The notes below the pieces were generated by a model. The model was given only the letters and a program-made list of their open reading frames with translations. It searched no databases and had not been told where the DNA came from. The position numbers and the translations under genes were made by a program. 64,000 nucleotides of DNA, taken from positions 12,028,349-12,092,348 of the forward strand of contig NC_088318.1 in NCBI RefSeq assembly GCF_910592395.1. The letters are read 5' to 3'. This DNA is from Lineus longissimus (taxonomy: Eukaryota > Nemertea > Pilidiophora > Heteronemertea > Lineidae). How positions within the stretch are numbered: the first letter of the stretch is position 1; each line of letters starts with the position of its first letter. Below, in pieces: positions 1-11,985 of the stretch.

Positions 1-3000
1 TATAGACGCATGTTTTGCAAATTTTGACATCCAGTGGTCTAAACATTGTGCTGCCACCTGTGGATTCAGTGATGAACTATGACACAAGCAAAGTACCGAC
101 TGGTTAACTCTCTGCAAACTACAATAAGTTCAGAGACAATAAGATGGACTCTTTAGTTGACTTCGTATCTCGGCTGACCTTTTACAAACTTCTCCAATGT
201 TATCCCATAATATTATTCATTGTGAATTATCATACAAAATCATTTGATAACCTATCATTGCGATTTTTTCGCCTGAGAAACTCCTGACTGGCAGCTCAGC
301 TCTCCTGGCAAATCTGTTTCACCCAAGTCAATTGAATCCTCATGTACATTTCCGTATCATTCCATTACAGAACACATGTTCAATTCTGTCAAGTCATCCT
401 GAAACAAAACATAGAATTCTAAGTTGGATTTCCTCCGGCATTGTTTCAAAAACATCATTAGAATAAAGGCTATGTCAGTGAGTTATGAATTCAAAAGATT
501 CCGGATAAAGAACCGCATGTTTTTGAATTTTTACAAAAATTATTCCGCCCCGGGCACATTGAGTCAGACGCTTTGAAGTTTGATACATGACATTTGACTC
601 GTGGTCTTTTATCGTGATACAATGTAGCTGTATATAGACAGCTCTAATCATCTCATAACAGATCAGCCTCCGAGGTATTTCTTCCGCAGTTTTCATTGTT
701 GTCGATTTTTCCTTAATCCTATTACAGCGTTATTTCGGCGATAGAATGATTTTTATTACTGGCGTTAGTTTTTTCCAACTTGTAGGAATTCCTTTGCGAT
801 TGTACTGTTTTTATGATCATCTTTTGAAATGTGATCTATCGATTTTAGTATTTTATTACCGTAACTCTTCAAGAAACTTTATGAAGTTTTATGATACCAT
901 CTCACTGAATCCTAGCGTTGGGAATTTTATGATACGAAATATATGTTTAAAACATGTTTGCCTTGACAGATTTAAAGGGGTTATTCACTCTGACCAAAAG
1001 TTGAGTCCAAAAAAGAATTATAGGAATTTATCGCCCTGCGCTGGTAGCATTTATGCCGAATACCACATACAGCGTGAAGAAATGCTTAGATGTCCTTCTG
1101 AAAGCTTCTTCTAATGGCTAAAAGCCGAACTCTAACCTTATCAAAATATCCCGCAGATTTTTTCATTATTTTCATCCTCCTCTAAACGAATTCGCATTCC
1201 CTAAAGCATTGGTTACCACGGCAACTACCCACTTAATCAGCGTCGAAAATACATCATCCAGATTTTCAAATTATACCATCAAAGCATGATATGCCGTCGT
1301 GAAAAATTCCCCGTTTTTTCTCGCTTGAAAATTAAGTCTTTAAACTTCTTAGTAAGAGTATTTGAAATGAATACTGCAAAATATACATCCAATATTTGTA
1401 ATCTGAGCCTTTTTTTCTTAAGACTATTTCGATACTTAAGAGGAAGTGGGGTAATTATAGAAGTTTCCCCTTAGGTAGGGAGGGATTTTTTAGTCAATTA
1501 AAAAGCGATTTAAAGGCCTACGCTCTTCGTTAAGAAATTTGAAAATTGAAATTGAATATGAATTTCAAATATGCTGTTGTGTATACACTGATATAGATAT
1601 ACTCTGTACGTTAGTTTTCGTCATGTTGACATGGTTGATACATGTGGTTACTATACAGTGGCAATGTTTATCTCTTGGCTTGATTTCATGTGTGATGCAA
1701 TTACATTGAGGATCGTTACAGTTATCGCGCTTTAAATACCAAGTTTCTTGCTTCAAAAAGTTGAAATTGAATTAAGATTTCCAGTTGTGTACATAGGTAT
1801 TAGCTGATATTTATAAAAGACTAGTAAATGCTTTTAATTTAAGCTTCATGTACATTTACACTAGCCATCTCTGTAGAAAACTGTAGTAAAGGCATTTACT
1901 AGTCTTTACAAATATAAGCCATTGAATGTAATTTTCAACACATCTGTTGTGTCGACCAAATTAGATGCATTGTACATGCCAATTTTTATCTTGCTGGCAT
2001 GTTCAGTCGCTGCGTGACAGCCATGGTTATTGCATATTATCAGTGGGAATAATGTAAACAATGTACAGGAACAAAACATGCGTTTGAAACTTATGGAAAT
2101 TCTGAATAGTATCATATCCGGCTTCCGTTTCTATCAGACTCCGAATGTTGGAAGCAGACTCTGTCAAAATTGTTTGTGAAGTATTTTTCAGTCTCGTTGA
2201 TGAGCACTCATCAGCCGTACTTTATGACATCAACACAAATTGGATAATGTTTTGTACGTTTCTTATTTTCAAGTATGTGTCATCAGTGAAATGATATGTT
2301 CTTCGGATTCAGTCTAAGTTGACCGGAATAAATTGTATATTATCCACATCAATCTACAATATCATGTACACACGGTTTTGGCTTCCTGAACTGAATCGAA
2401 CTCCATGCAATTTAACTTGATTCAGCATATTTCCATGTCAAGCTAACTTTACTAAAATCATCATGTACATGGATATGTAGTTACCAATATAAATGTACAC
2501 ATACTCTGTGCAATTGAACTTGAATCAACACATTTTCCAATTCAAGCTAAGTTCACCTGAGTTAGATGTGCATCTGTGTACAGTTATGCATACAAAATAT
2601 ACTGCTGATGATGGCCTTTTTCCATGGAATCAAATGCAGCCAATTGACCCCAGTGATTTGTCGATTTCTGATTTTGATCTGTATCAGCGAGATGGGAGAT
2701 TCTTGATGAATTCTGTCAGAGGCCGCGGATCATATTTACGGATATAAATTGCTTGTGCATTTATCCAGATGCGCCGTTTGGAAAAAATTGACAAACGATC
2801 CATTATGATTTATACTTGTGGAATGGTCTCTTGGATTTGTGCTGTGTGTGGGATGGGTAAATGTAAACCCCCATATTTTCATGACTCTTGAAGGAGAGCC
2901 CTAATATTTTCATGACTTTTAAAGGAGGAGTGGGATTACCTGCCAGGCCGAGTCTGTTGTATTGTTCAGGGGACTTGTATTGTAGCAGGAAGGTTGTTAT

Positions 3001-3058
3001 GAGTTGTAAACACAATACTTTTCGATCCTAATCGAATTGTTCTTCTTTCTCTTTGCAG
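1..3058. other. Intron or 5' flank of the TOX-family gene; no exon recognised
   Basis: The coding exon that begins at 3059 opens with a splice acceptor, so this stretch is intronic or upstream sequence of the TOX-family gene. All open frames here are short, have no recognisable domain and are not flanked by convincing splice signals. The expected N-terminal TOX exons were looked for and not seen, so they probably lie to the left of the window. The stretch holds a foldback repeat near 1807-1916 and short AT-rich dispersed repeat sequence around 1540-1640 that resembles sequence at 6660-6720. Confidence 0.6.
1807..1916. repeat. Foldback (inverted) repeat, MITE-like
   Basis: Arms at 1817-1831 (AAGACTAGTAAATGC) and 1892-1906 are perfect reverse complements over 15 bp. 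Imperfect pairing extends outward through an AT-rich segment on both sides. The loop is about 60 bp. The structure fits a small foldback element. No target-site duplication could be assigned by eye. Confidence 0.55.
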
Positions 3059-6000
3059 ACATTCCATACCCCAAGCTTCGGGGATGAAGACTTTGACATC
3101 CCACCTCTAGGCGTGCCGCAGGAATCAAGCGGTGGATACGAGACGCAGCCTCTTTCCCATCCTCCCGTCACGCAGCACGGCGCATGCGAAATCATCCAGA
3201 ACCAATTCACGCATCACCAGCACCAACAGTTTGTAGCACCAAAGTTCCCGCCTCAACATATCGACATCCCGGACATTTTATCAACAAATTCACAGGGATT
3301 GTCCTTCACAACGTTGGGTAAAGCTCATCTTGCATCGGGCCTTGGGTTAAATATCGCACGAGGGATGGAGCAGGGATCGCCGTACGCTATGGCATTGGGA
3401 GCCAATCAGATGTCTCCGCCTCCGGAGAGTAGTAGTGAGGATAGCGATGACACAGTGCCATTGGCTCAGGTGAGTGTCTTGTTATTCTGTGTCGAAGCAA
3501 ATTTCAAACGAGCATTTCAATGCCCTTCCCGCACCACAGTCGGTATGACTTTCCTTGTTGATTATACCAATGCATCATCAAAGTCTTGTTTACAATTTCC
3601 ACTTTGAATTAATATCCAACTCAGGGAAATTTTTCCCTCTTTTGACAAAAAATGTCTAATTTGTGTAAAATGTATACTTTCTATCATCCAAGTTTAAATT
3701 TCCATGCTTTGATTGAGAAATTGCACGTTACAAGATCAGGTTGATTTAATCAATACATTGATGAGACAAGATCAAAGTTTGGTTAATATCAACATTATTG
3801 TATGTCCTCATATGTCTGGTCAGAGAGGCCAGATGAAGTTGTTTCAATGTTTATCTCGTATTCTTGGTCTGCTGAAGTGTTAAAAACTTAATTACTGAGA
3901 CCACTTGGTGCTTACTTTGTCCACTTCTTGCCTAGAGGGCACATAAGGCTTCAGTCATCAGCTTCCCCTCTGTTTGGTGGGCGGTCTGGTCAAGCTGCTT
4001 CATCTCCACCATGGGTGCTCACTCCTTCCAAGGGCACTTTTGCATAGTCACAATTCTGCTGTAAAAAGCTGAGTGTCATGGCTCCCGTTGACGTGCGGAC
4101 TTTTGCAGGAAATGACACCCCTCCGCAGTACACCAACTCTGCGCTAGGCCCTTGGGCCTCTTGTTACAGGATACAGAATACATCACAGTGCTGCCATCTT
4201 CAAAAAAGTGTTATAACAGAGGGTGAGCTCCGACAAAAGCAGAGCGTTTTGAATTCAAAACATACGTATTTAGTCCAACAAAAGTTTTAAAAGATGTGAT
4301 TAGCAATGGTTTACTTCAGACAATTTGCAAAGAAAGAATTAATCCATCAAAAGTTATACTTGCTTTGTTGTCATTGCAAAACATGAGCGAATTATGAACA
4401 AATGATAAACATATGAATTATTATGTGTAGCCTTATTTATATATGATCATATACAGTTGCTTTGTGGGAATTTCATTTGCATCGCGGAAACCATTCTTTG
4501 TGCATCTGAATTCTGCTTCTTGTCTCCCGGGAATCAAAATGGATGCGATCTTTCATCAGAAAACAATGGTTGGATTATTTGAAAGGGTAGCGATGAATCG
4601 AGTAAGTAAAAACAAGTATGCGCGTCTCATCTTTCGGAATTATCTCCCAGGCCAGAGTTAGGACTTTCTCTCGTTCGTCGGCCCCTCTTGGGATTTCTTT
4701 GCAGTGACTTAATCTTTTCGGATTGTTTGAGAAGTTTCTTTTCAGAAGTTGCCAAGGATCTTGTTTGTTTGTCTTTGACTGACGTCTGCTGCTCTGTATA
4801 TTGTTGACCTCATCATGTTAGCTCGTGTAACGGTCTTCGCCAACATCCATTTGGGATCCAGTGCATTACTGTATTAAAACCCTATAAACCAAGGTTTACA
4901 GTAACGAACAAGAACCCAAGTCGATGTCGGAGCTAACACTGCAGGGTCCAACACTGGTTGACCTCATCCTGATAGCTCCTGCAACAGCCTCCTCCACCAT
5001 CCATTTGGTATCTCGTTAACAAACAAGAACCCAAATGAATGTCTGACCTTTATCACGCTAGTCCTATGTACACAGTTCGGCTGACCAGATTTTGGAAACG
5101 GACTTCTCAAGACCTTTAATTGTCCAGGGCTTTTGCATAGATATATGCGGCACACAAACAATGACACATAGCACTGGAACACTCCTACAAAAGGACTTTG
5201 GGCTCCATCAAAAAGTGTACATAAGACCAGTGTGTTTAATTGCTGCTCGGTAAATTTGCACGGAGGTTTATTTCAACTGTTTTACTTTCAGCTGGCGACG
5301 GGGTTAAAGCGAGCAGCCGCACAGCAGGCAGCCCAGCAAGCTCAGGCACCGCCAACAAAAAAGAAACCAAAAACGCCAAAGAAGAAGAAGAAAAAGGATC
5401 CTAATGAGCCACAAAAGTGAGTCGAGATTGTAAATGAAAAATATGCTTTTACCAGTCGAAGTAAATAATATGTCTAAACCCCATTATCTAGCAGCCCTCA
5501 GTCTTTCCTCAAATGGCCATGACTGGTTGCTGTGGCTTTGGGAGTTTTCGTATCAACCCAACAAGATCTGCAAAACTTTGGATGTGTCTGTTTACCAAAA
5601 TAGGATTGATTTGTGTACATTTTCTCTCAACGATCCTTTTCTTTTCAGGCCAGTATCAGCATATGCCTTATTTTTCCGAGACACACAAGCTGCCATTAAA
5701 GGACAGAATCCTAATGCGAGTTTTGGTGAAGTTTCAAAGATTGTAGCCTCAATGTGGGACAGTTTGGATCCAGATACGAAAACGGTAAGTAGGCCTACTG
5801 AAGTTGATCTAAGAGACAGTAACTTCAAAAAGGAAAATTTCAAACTTTAAACTTTTGGAGCCCTTATGAATGTTTATATCAACAATTTTTTCATTGCAGA
5901 GATATAAGAAGAAAACGGAAATGGCTAAGAAAGAATATTTGAAACAATTGGCTGCATATAGGGCAAGCTTGGTGTCAAAGGTGAGAATGGGTCCGTTTGA

Positions 6001-8122
6001 TCCCCCTAGCTCCTAGCTATAGACCCCCTTTAAAATGATAGGAGATGCTAAGAATGGAATTTGTGAAATGAGATGCAAAAAGTACCGGTAATATCAAAAT
6101 GTACGTGTAGCTGATACAGCGTAGCATGGTGTAAATTCGTCTTGATGGAAAGCAAGTGTTTGCTGTTAAGTTTTTTAGCAACTATTAACTGAAATGACAT
6201 CATAAGTGATGACATCTTTAGAATCTGGCTTGAAATATCAAAAGGGATATTCTTTTTTCTCGCAGCAAACGCCACTAGACGCTGTGAAAGAATCGAGCAA
6301 GTCGCCACCATATTCGTATCAGATGTCGCCAAAAGATTCCCCGACTAGCATTCCCTCGCCGCTACATTCGCACCCCGTCGCCACAATGGCGCAACAGATG
6401 ACCAACTACCCGTCGCCAATTTCACAAGCTCAGAATATGTCGCCGATCGCCCCTCGTACACACCAGATGGCTCCACCTATGCAGTCAGTGCCACAAGTCC
6501 ATAGTCCGTTAATGACTAACGATAACGGTTATTCACAGCCCATGGTAAGATACTACAATATGGTGAGCATGACGTTACTAACTCAGACCGCAAGGTCAAC
6601 CGTCAACAATCCATTCTTTACTATTCATGCTTTAAAGCCGCAGTTCATTTGTTCAAAGTTTGAAATTTGAAATTGAAAATGACATTGTGCAGTTGAATAT
6701 GAATTTCAACAACACTACAGATATGCAATACATGCCATTTTTCATTTCTCTTGCGTGTCTAGTTACTGTAGTTCAGCCATGAGTATTTCTACTTCCTAGC
6801 AGGACGCATGTAAACAAGCTACAGAATACCACGTCCATGCTCGAATGAACTGGCATTTCATCTAGCATCAAAACAGCTCCTCTGAAAATGAACCAAACTT
6901 GTTTGTTTCTTCTTGTTGAGAATGGATTGTTGACATGCATGTCTAAGCCAGCCTATATGTAGGTGTACTGTACATGCCAAATATTTGTAGAATTCACTAT
7001 GTTTTTGAGAGAGTATTTTATTTGTAAGGGACAAAGTTTGCCTCCCGTTCATTGTGTCATCAAGTTATTGCTTCATGCCGTAACGTCACAGTGTCAAACT
7101 GCAAAGGTGGTGCCAATGCTTGAAGTCGAGAAGGAGCCTCCCTCTTGTTGTGTCACGAAGGTGCTACATCATGTTGTATTGTCACAGTGTCAAACTGCAA
7201 CAATGGCACCAAAGTTCAAAGTTGTGATTGGACTTTTACAAGCCAGGAATGTTTACAAGGCATGTAATGGCAACTTTGGTTTTGTTTTCCTGGCCGGTTC
7301 TTTTGCAAGCATTGGTTGCCAAATCAATAACCTTTTGTTTAGGAAATGCTGTTGGCTCAGACTCTCAGTTAGTGGTCAATAGGTCCCAGGTTCAAACCCT
7401 ACATTGGCTGTGAGAGTCCATGCAGATCTCTTGGTCTAAGTTGCCTTAGTCCACCCAGGTGTGTAAACGATACAAAAATGCTCAGGTTATAGTGCTGACT
7501 GAGCACTTCATCTGAGTTCCACAGAAAGGTTTCATGATGATAACCTCTGTCATAGGCGATATCAGACTCTAAACCCCCGAGTTTAACTTTTAATTTTGTA
7601 TTTCATGCCTAGATACTCTTGTCTCTCCAGGCTAATATGCACCAGACGGGCATGCACTCACCTCAGGATTCGCCCTGCAACACGGGACTGTGTACACGTA
7701 ACGGTTGTCGGAATCTTGCTATAGATAATCAAGGATGGGACAATGAATACTGTAGTAATGAATGTGTGGTACATCACTGTCGGTAAGTGCAATGTGGGAA
7801 TACTGTAGTAATGAATGTGTGGTACATCACTGTCGGTAAGTGCAATGTGGGAATACTGTAGTAATGAATGCGTGGTACATCACTGTCGGTCAGTGGAAAG
7901 CCTAATGGTTTCAATCTTCTGTGAAAGAGGAGAGACCCCTATTGGTGACTTATTGTAACTTGACCAGAATTATAAGGCCCCTGCCTAAAGTCTCCCTTTG
8001 AAAGTCAAAAGTAAACCAACTGCTATGTCCAATTCATTCAAACTCCTCTTCTTTGCAGGGACGTGTTTACGGCGTGGGTATCTGCACGACAAGCAACAAA
8101 TAGCTACGCGTCTGTCAAGTAA
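3059..8122 (+). CDS. TOX: TOX-family HMG-box nuclear protein (5' exons outside window)
   Basis: Seven coding exons: 3059-3469, 5292-5416, 5649-5784, 5900-5980, 6266-6544, 7631-7782 and 8059-8122 (stop TAA 8120-8122). Splice phases are consistent throughout and give 415 residues. The first exon encodes the TOX N-terminal signature [16 protein letters not shown]. Next come a lysine-rich nuclear-localisation stretch (about residues 159-172) and one HMG box (about 173-248, [18 protein letters not shown] onward) split over three exons. A Ser/Pro/Gln/Met-rich tail follows. It ends with the conserved Cys-rich terminus ([32 protein letters not shown]) seen in TOX3/TOX4-type proteins. The family binds DNA architecturally and regulates transcription. 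The N-terminus is missing because its exons lie to the left. Assignment to the family is very secure. Which vertebrate paralogue it matches best cannot be told, and a single pre-duplication orthologue is likely. Confidence 0.96.
3880..4170. repeat. Dispersed repeat fragment within TOX intron
   Basis: The segment ends near 4140-4170 in the complement of the short motif ACAAGAGGCCCAAGGGCCT. The same motif recurs on the + strand at about 62172-62190, so this is part of a dispersed family. Its full extent and class are not clear from two copies. Confidence 0.4.
7345..7585 (+). repeat. tRNA-derived SINE-like element
   Basis: A box-B-like sequence (GGTTCAAACCC, near 7390) follows a tRNA-like head with a 'TAGTGGTCAATAGG' segment. 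The body (7480-7580) has the order GAGCACTTCATCTG, AAAGGTTTCA, ATAACCTCTGTCATAGGCG and ATATCAGACTCTAAAC. The same order recurs in diverged form at 54250-54400. It lies in the intron before TOX exon 6. Confidence 0.5.
7745..7896 (+). repeat. 53-bp tandem triplication across the 3' end of TOX exon 6 and its splice donor
   Basis: Three consecutive copies start at 7745, 7798 and 7851. Each holds the last 38 coding bases of the exon plus the start of the intron. Donor sites therefore occur at 7783 (GTAAGT), 7836 (GTAAGT) and 7889 (GTCAGT, weakened), exactly 53 bp apart. Copy three also has one T-to-C change in the former coding part. Reading past the first donor gives an immediate in-frame TAA. 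Confidence 0.93.
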
Positions 8123-8316
8123 GGAACGCGCGTTATCTTTAAATGGAATTCAACGTTTTACGAACAATCGGTGCATTTACAGAGATTTCCAGCAATTCAA
8201 CGACGTATATCTACGTCTATCATGCCCAACCGTTCTGTGCCCAACGACTTAGATCTATGTCTATTATGCCCAAACGTTCTGTGTCCAATGACGTAGATCT
8301 ATGACTCCGAAATAAA
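8123..8316 (+). other. Proximal 3' UTR of the TOX-family gene with poly(A) signal
   Basis: The stop codon is at 8120-8122. A 44-bp unit is tandemly repeated about 2.3 times at 8202-8305 (starts 8202, 8246, 8290; GACGTAGATCTATG-type core). The first AATAAA lies at 8311-8316. A second candidate is AATAAA at 11041-11046, so a longer 3' UTR is possible. Confidence 0.5.
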
Positions 8317-8334
8317 TCAGAACATTTGCAAACC

Positions 8335-8530
8335 TGTATGTGACCTGTACCAGGAAAACCAAGTGCATGTGGCACAGAAGATGAGTGTAAATGACACTAG
8401 GAGATGATGAAAGAAATTCATATACTCGAATTTCACAAAAGGCAGACAACAATGAAATCAAGAACCAGTCAATCTCAACCTGCCAATCTCGGAGCAACAT
8501 GTGCCTGAATTTCCTGTAATGGGTCACATA
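8335..8530 (+). repeat. Dispersed repeat copy 1 (pair with 10615-10803)
   Basis: This copy aligns by eye along its length with 10615-10803 in the same orientation. Shared blocks include AAATGACACYARGAG and CAACCTRC. The two copies differ at many positions, so the duplication is old or both are members of an interspersed family. Confidence 0.55.
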
Positions 8531-10614
8531 TTATCAGTTTAAAAAATGATTGTTCTGAAATGGACTGTTATAAGAGAATACATTGTTTAAAAATATATAG
8601 TGGATATGCCTTTAGGATTGTGCCTATCTTGTTCAATAGCATGTACTTCATTGCCAGGGGCATCATAAAATTTGTAAAAATAAAAAAATGTTTGACTTGA
8701 AAAAAATCCTTCATTCTGTTGTCGCTTATCTTGATCAGACTCCCACATGAGTAGTATGCAGACAAATTATCTGAAATGTGACCCATTATACCAAAATGGG
8801 TATTCAGTTGCTTTTGGCCTTGTGGAGTTATCCAGTTATCCAAATACCTTAGGGATAGGGTATAAGCTTTAGTTTGATACCAGTCCCATGTGTTGTGGAA
8901 CCTGAGAACGAAGATACATGTATCTGTAAATACGTTCGTAGAAAAAGGAAGCTTTTCGAAGCTTTTTAACAACATTTTCATGAGAAATCAAGGATTTTAT
9001 GACAGAAAATTAGCCATTTTCCCTTTGGAGGACTTAATAAAGGTAACTCTAAAAAGATAGATAAAGTTAGATAAAACATTTTAACCTGATTGACTGACAG
9101 AATACTGAGGTATGATGTTAGATATGAAGCTTATTGTAGCATGATCTGGAATTATTTCATACTGTCGGTGATTACTCAATACAGGCCTGGTGACTTACTA
9201 CCTGATTTGGTGTGATGTGTCACAAATATCCAGTATGTCGCAATATACACATGACTTGGAAAGTAAGGTTGGATGTAAAGGTCCGATTGTGGTTGAAATA
9301 TGTACAGAATATGAATGTCCAAGGGTTAATCAGGATAAATGCCACAATCTGATGCTGGAACCTGTTGAGGAGACAGTGGTTGTACAAAGATGTTCTGTAT
9401 ATAGATGTTAAATATACCATGTTTATCTTGTCGATGATGAATCATGTTACATTGTACGTGTTTACAAGTTCGATATTGTCTGAGTGAAAATTATATTGTA
9501 CATGGTATCAAAAATGTGTGCTTGACCTTGGAGATATCATAGGATTGACCATGTAGGTCAGCTAATGACCTTGGAGGTCAACTAATGTTCTTGGGACTGG
9601 TTAGGAAGTAAAACTGGTTTGTTGGGGAAAGTTTTTTAAAGTTTTGGGTCCATTTATATCCCAGTGCTAGGACTTTTGTCATAGAGGAGGCACTTATTGA
9701 AAAGGAGCAAATTCTCCATTGTTTAGCTTTGATGAAGTAAAAAAAGCTAGTATTCCCTCCAAATACTCAGATATATTAGCAGATTCAAATCGTGGACCCA
9801 AGTGAATCGTCATTGGTGTGACATAGGGCCTACTTTGAAGTCGGCAATGAAATGAAAAAAGTGCCCTTGGTTGTTGAAGGTTGAAAATGTTTTATTTCGT
9901 GTCTTGTTAGTCAATTCTGTTCCGTTGAAATTCTGTTGTTCCCTGATACTCGACGTGCTAACAAATGTTTATGGAAACGTGTCTAGTGATCAGTTTTTGT
10001 CCAATCATTGCACTTGATACCGTAAATTTGTTGAGATCAGTTATGTGGACATAAAAACACTATATATAACCCTTTCGCGGCCGTGCCGGGTATTTACTGG
10101 CCTGCAAAGATGCGTATTGCCAAATGTTCGCTCTTCTCTATCATTCAGTACAGTTCCTTTAGGTTTGAGGTTGGTTACACGTAAAACACAAGATGACAAT
10201 GCTAATCTATTCAATGAAGACCTCGTCCCTAAGATTTGGTTTCACCAACTATTATACACCTTTCCAGAAATGGGGCGCTGAGTGTCCGAAATAGTGATGT
10301 CATAAGGGGAAACTAGGCCTTATGGTGGAGGGACAAAGGAGATAGTCATGGTTGACCAACACACTTGAATGCCTTTGACGACAGACAAGGGGGAAAAAGA
10401 TAGTTCCAATGCAAGCCACCAAGCATGTATAGAATGAAATTTTTCCTTAGCCAAGTTGGGAGCCAGGCCGCCTGATATATCCCAGGTGCAAGCTAGGGGG
10501 TTGCGGTTGGAAAGGGTGAAAGGAAAACAGTGGTGATGTACGATGCAATTTCTAGGGACAAGATATTTCCCATTTTTGCTGCTTTGTATTTTTTGGTTGA
10601 AACAATTTTGGGTT

Positions 10615-10803
10615 TAAAGCAAAACCAGGTGCATGTTGTACAAAAGATGAGCTTAAATGACACCAAGGAGGTGATGGAAGAATTTGATGTACTCTTTACT
10701 TCACATTGGCAGATAACAGTGAAATAAAAAACCAGTCCGTCTCAACCTACTAAGCTTAGAGCAAAATGTGTTTGTACTGGTTTTGATCTGAAGGGTCACA
10801 AAC
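10615..10803 (+). repeat. Dispersed repeat copy 2 (pair with 8335-8530)
   Basis: Direct, diverged copy of 8335-8530. Both end in a 'GGGTCACA' block. No coding potential is seen in either. Confidence 0.55.
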
Positions 10804-11494
10804 GAGTGGTCTTGCGTACATTCGAGCATTGTAATTTCCGAGGAGCGTTACTGGGGACGGAAAAATGAAGTCGAGTTACTTGATGAAACCAACAGTCACC
10901 ACCAAGTATACAGGACCAATGGTGCAACTTGTACAGCCCCAAAAAAGGTACCCCTGTGGTCACTGCTCTTGATAGCTTTCAAGTTCGAATGTTCACCACC
11001 ACATCCAATGTACTGTATTTATTTTCTGTCTATATAGATGAATAAAAACAAAATAACTTCCATTCATTACTCTCTTGTTTTATTCTGAACTATTGGAGGC
11101 TTTAGCCTGGAAAAGATATACCTGTTGGGGATCTTCTAAAGGAGGACTATAGGCATGAGATAGATGGTATAATTGGTTGTCTTCAGGTGACTGGAATCCA
11201 CAGTTAGGAGTCTTGTTTGTGTAAATTCCTCATAAAAGAATTGAATTTGTGTAACTTGATCTACCTGGCTCCTGCATATAGTCTCCCTTTAAGAGATTTA
11301 CATCTCATTCAAAGAACATTTGTGAGTGACTTCCAGATGTGCGCAAGTAATGGTTGACACCACAACCTCTTTCATTGGCCATTATTTACTTCAAGCGTGG
11401 AGTAAGATGGGATATTTACCAAAGGTAGAAGGCTTCTGATGTTGACCCGGGCACATGATGTAGAGCCACGTAGGGTATTTTCAACAATAGTTGA

Positions 11495-11985
11495 GTAGGG
11501 AAGACTGTCTTCCAAGTACACTCGGAGATGGAAGCTCTATCAAAGGCAGAAGGGTCCTGTCTTCAAGTTCTGTTAAGTAGGGAAGACTGTCTTCCTAATA
11601 CACTTGGAGATGGAAGCTCTACCAAAGGCAGAAGGGTCCTGTCTTCAAGTTCAGTTAAGTAGGGAAGACTGTCTTCCTAATACACTTGGAGATGGAAGCT
11701 CTATCAAAGGCAGAAGGGTCCTGTCTTCAAGTTCAGTTAAGTAGGGAAGACTGTCTTCTTAATACACTTGGAGATGGAACTCTACCAAAGGCAGAAGGGT
11801 CCTGTCTTCAAGTTCAGTTAGTTGAGTAGTGAAGACTGTCTTCCTAATACAGTTGGAGATGGAAGCTCCAGAAAAGCAGAAGGGTCCCGTCTTCAAGTTC
11901 AGTTGGTCGAGTAGTGAAGACTGTCTTCCTAATACACTTGGAGATGGAAGCTCCAGCAAAGGCAGAAGGATCCAGTCTTCAACCT
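11495..11985. repeat. Minisatellite array, 82-85 bp unit, about 6 copies
   Basis: Units beginning GTAGGGAAGACTGTCTTC start at 11495, 11577, 11659, 11741, 11826 and 11911. The period is 82 bp and then 85 bp. Each unit carries GGAGATGGAAGCTC and GGCAGAAGGGTCC. The array lies between the converging 3' ends of TOX and POP4. It shares the core GAAGCTCTACCA(A/G)AGGCAGA with the array at 42583-43620. Confidence 0.92.

Larger units (their letters stand above)
8317..11494. other. Distal 3' UTR or intergenic sequence with a duplicated repeat; no gene seen
   Basis: No frame here shows a recognisable protein. Two diverged direct copies of a sequence of about 190 bp occur at 8335-8530 and 10615-10803. 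They share, in order, an accagg/aaaccag start, GTGCATGT, AAGATGAG, TAAATGACAC, GATGATGRAAGAA, CAGTC and CTCAACCT. An AATAAA at 11041 could be a distal poly(A) signal for the TOX gene. Confidence 0.45.

Noticed and set aside
746-1114. 122-codon plus-strand frame near the left edge
   Set aside because: AT-rich, without a domain or splice signals. It does not resemble any TOX N-terminal exon.
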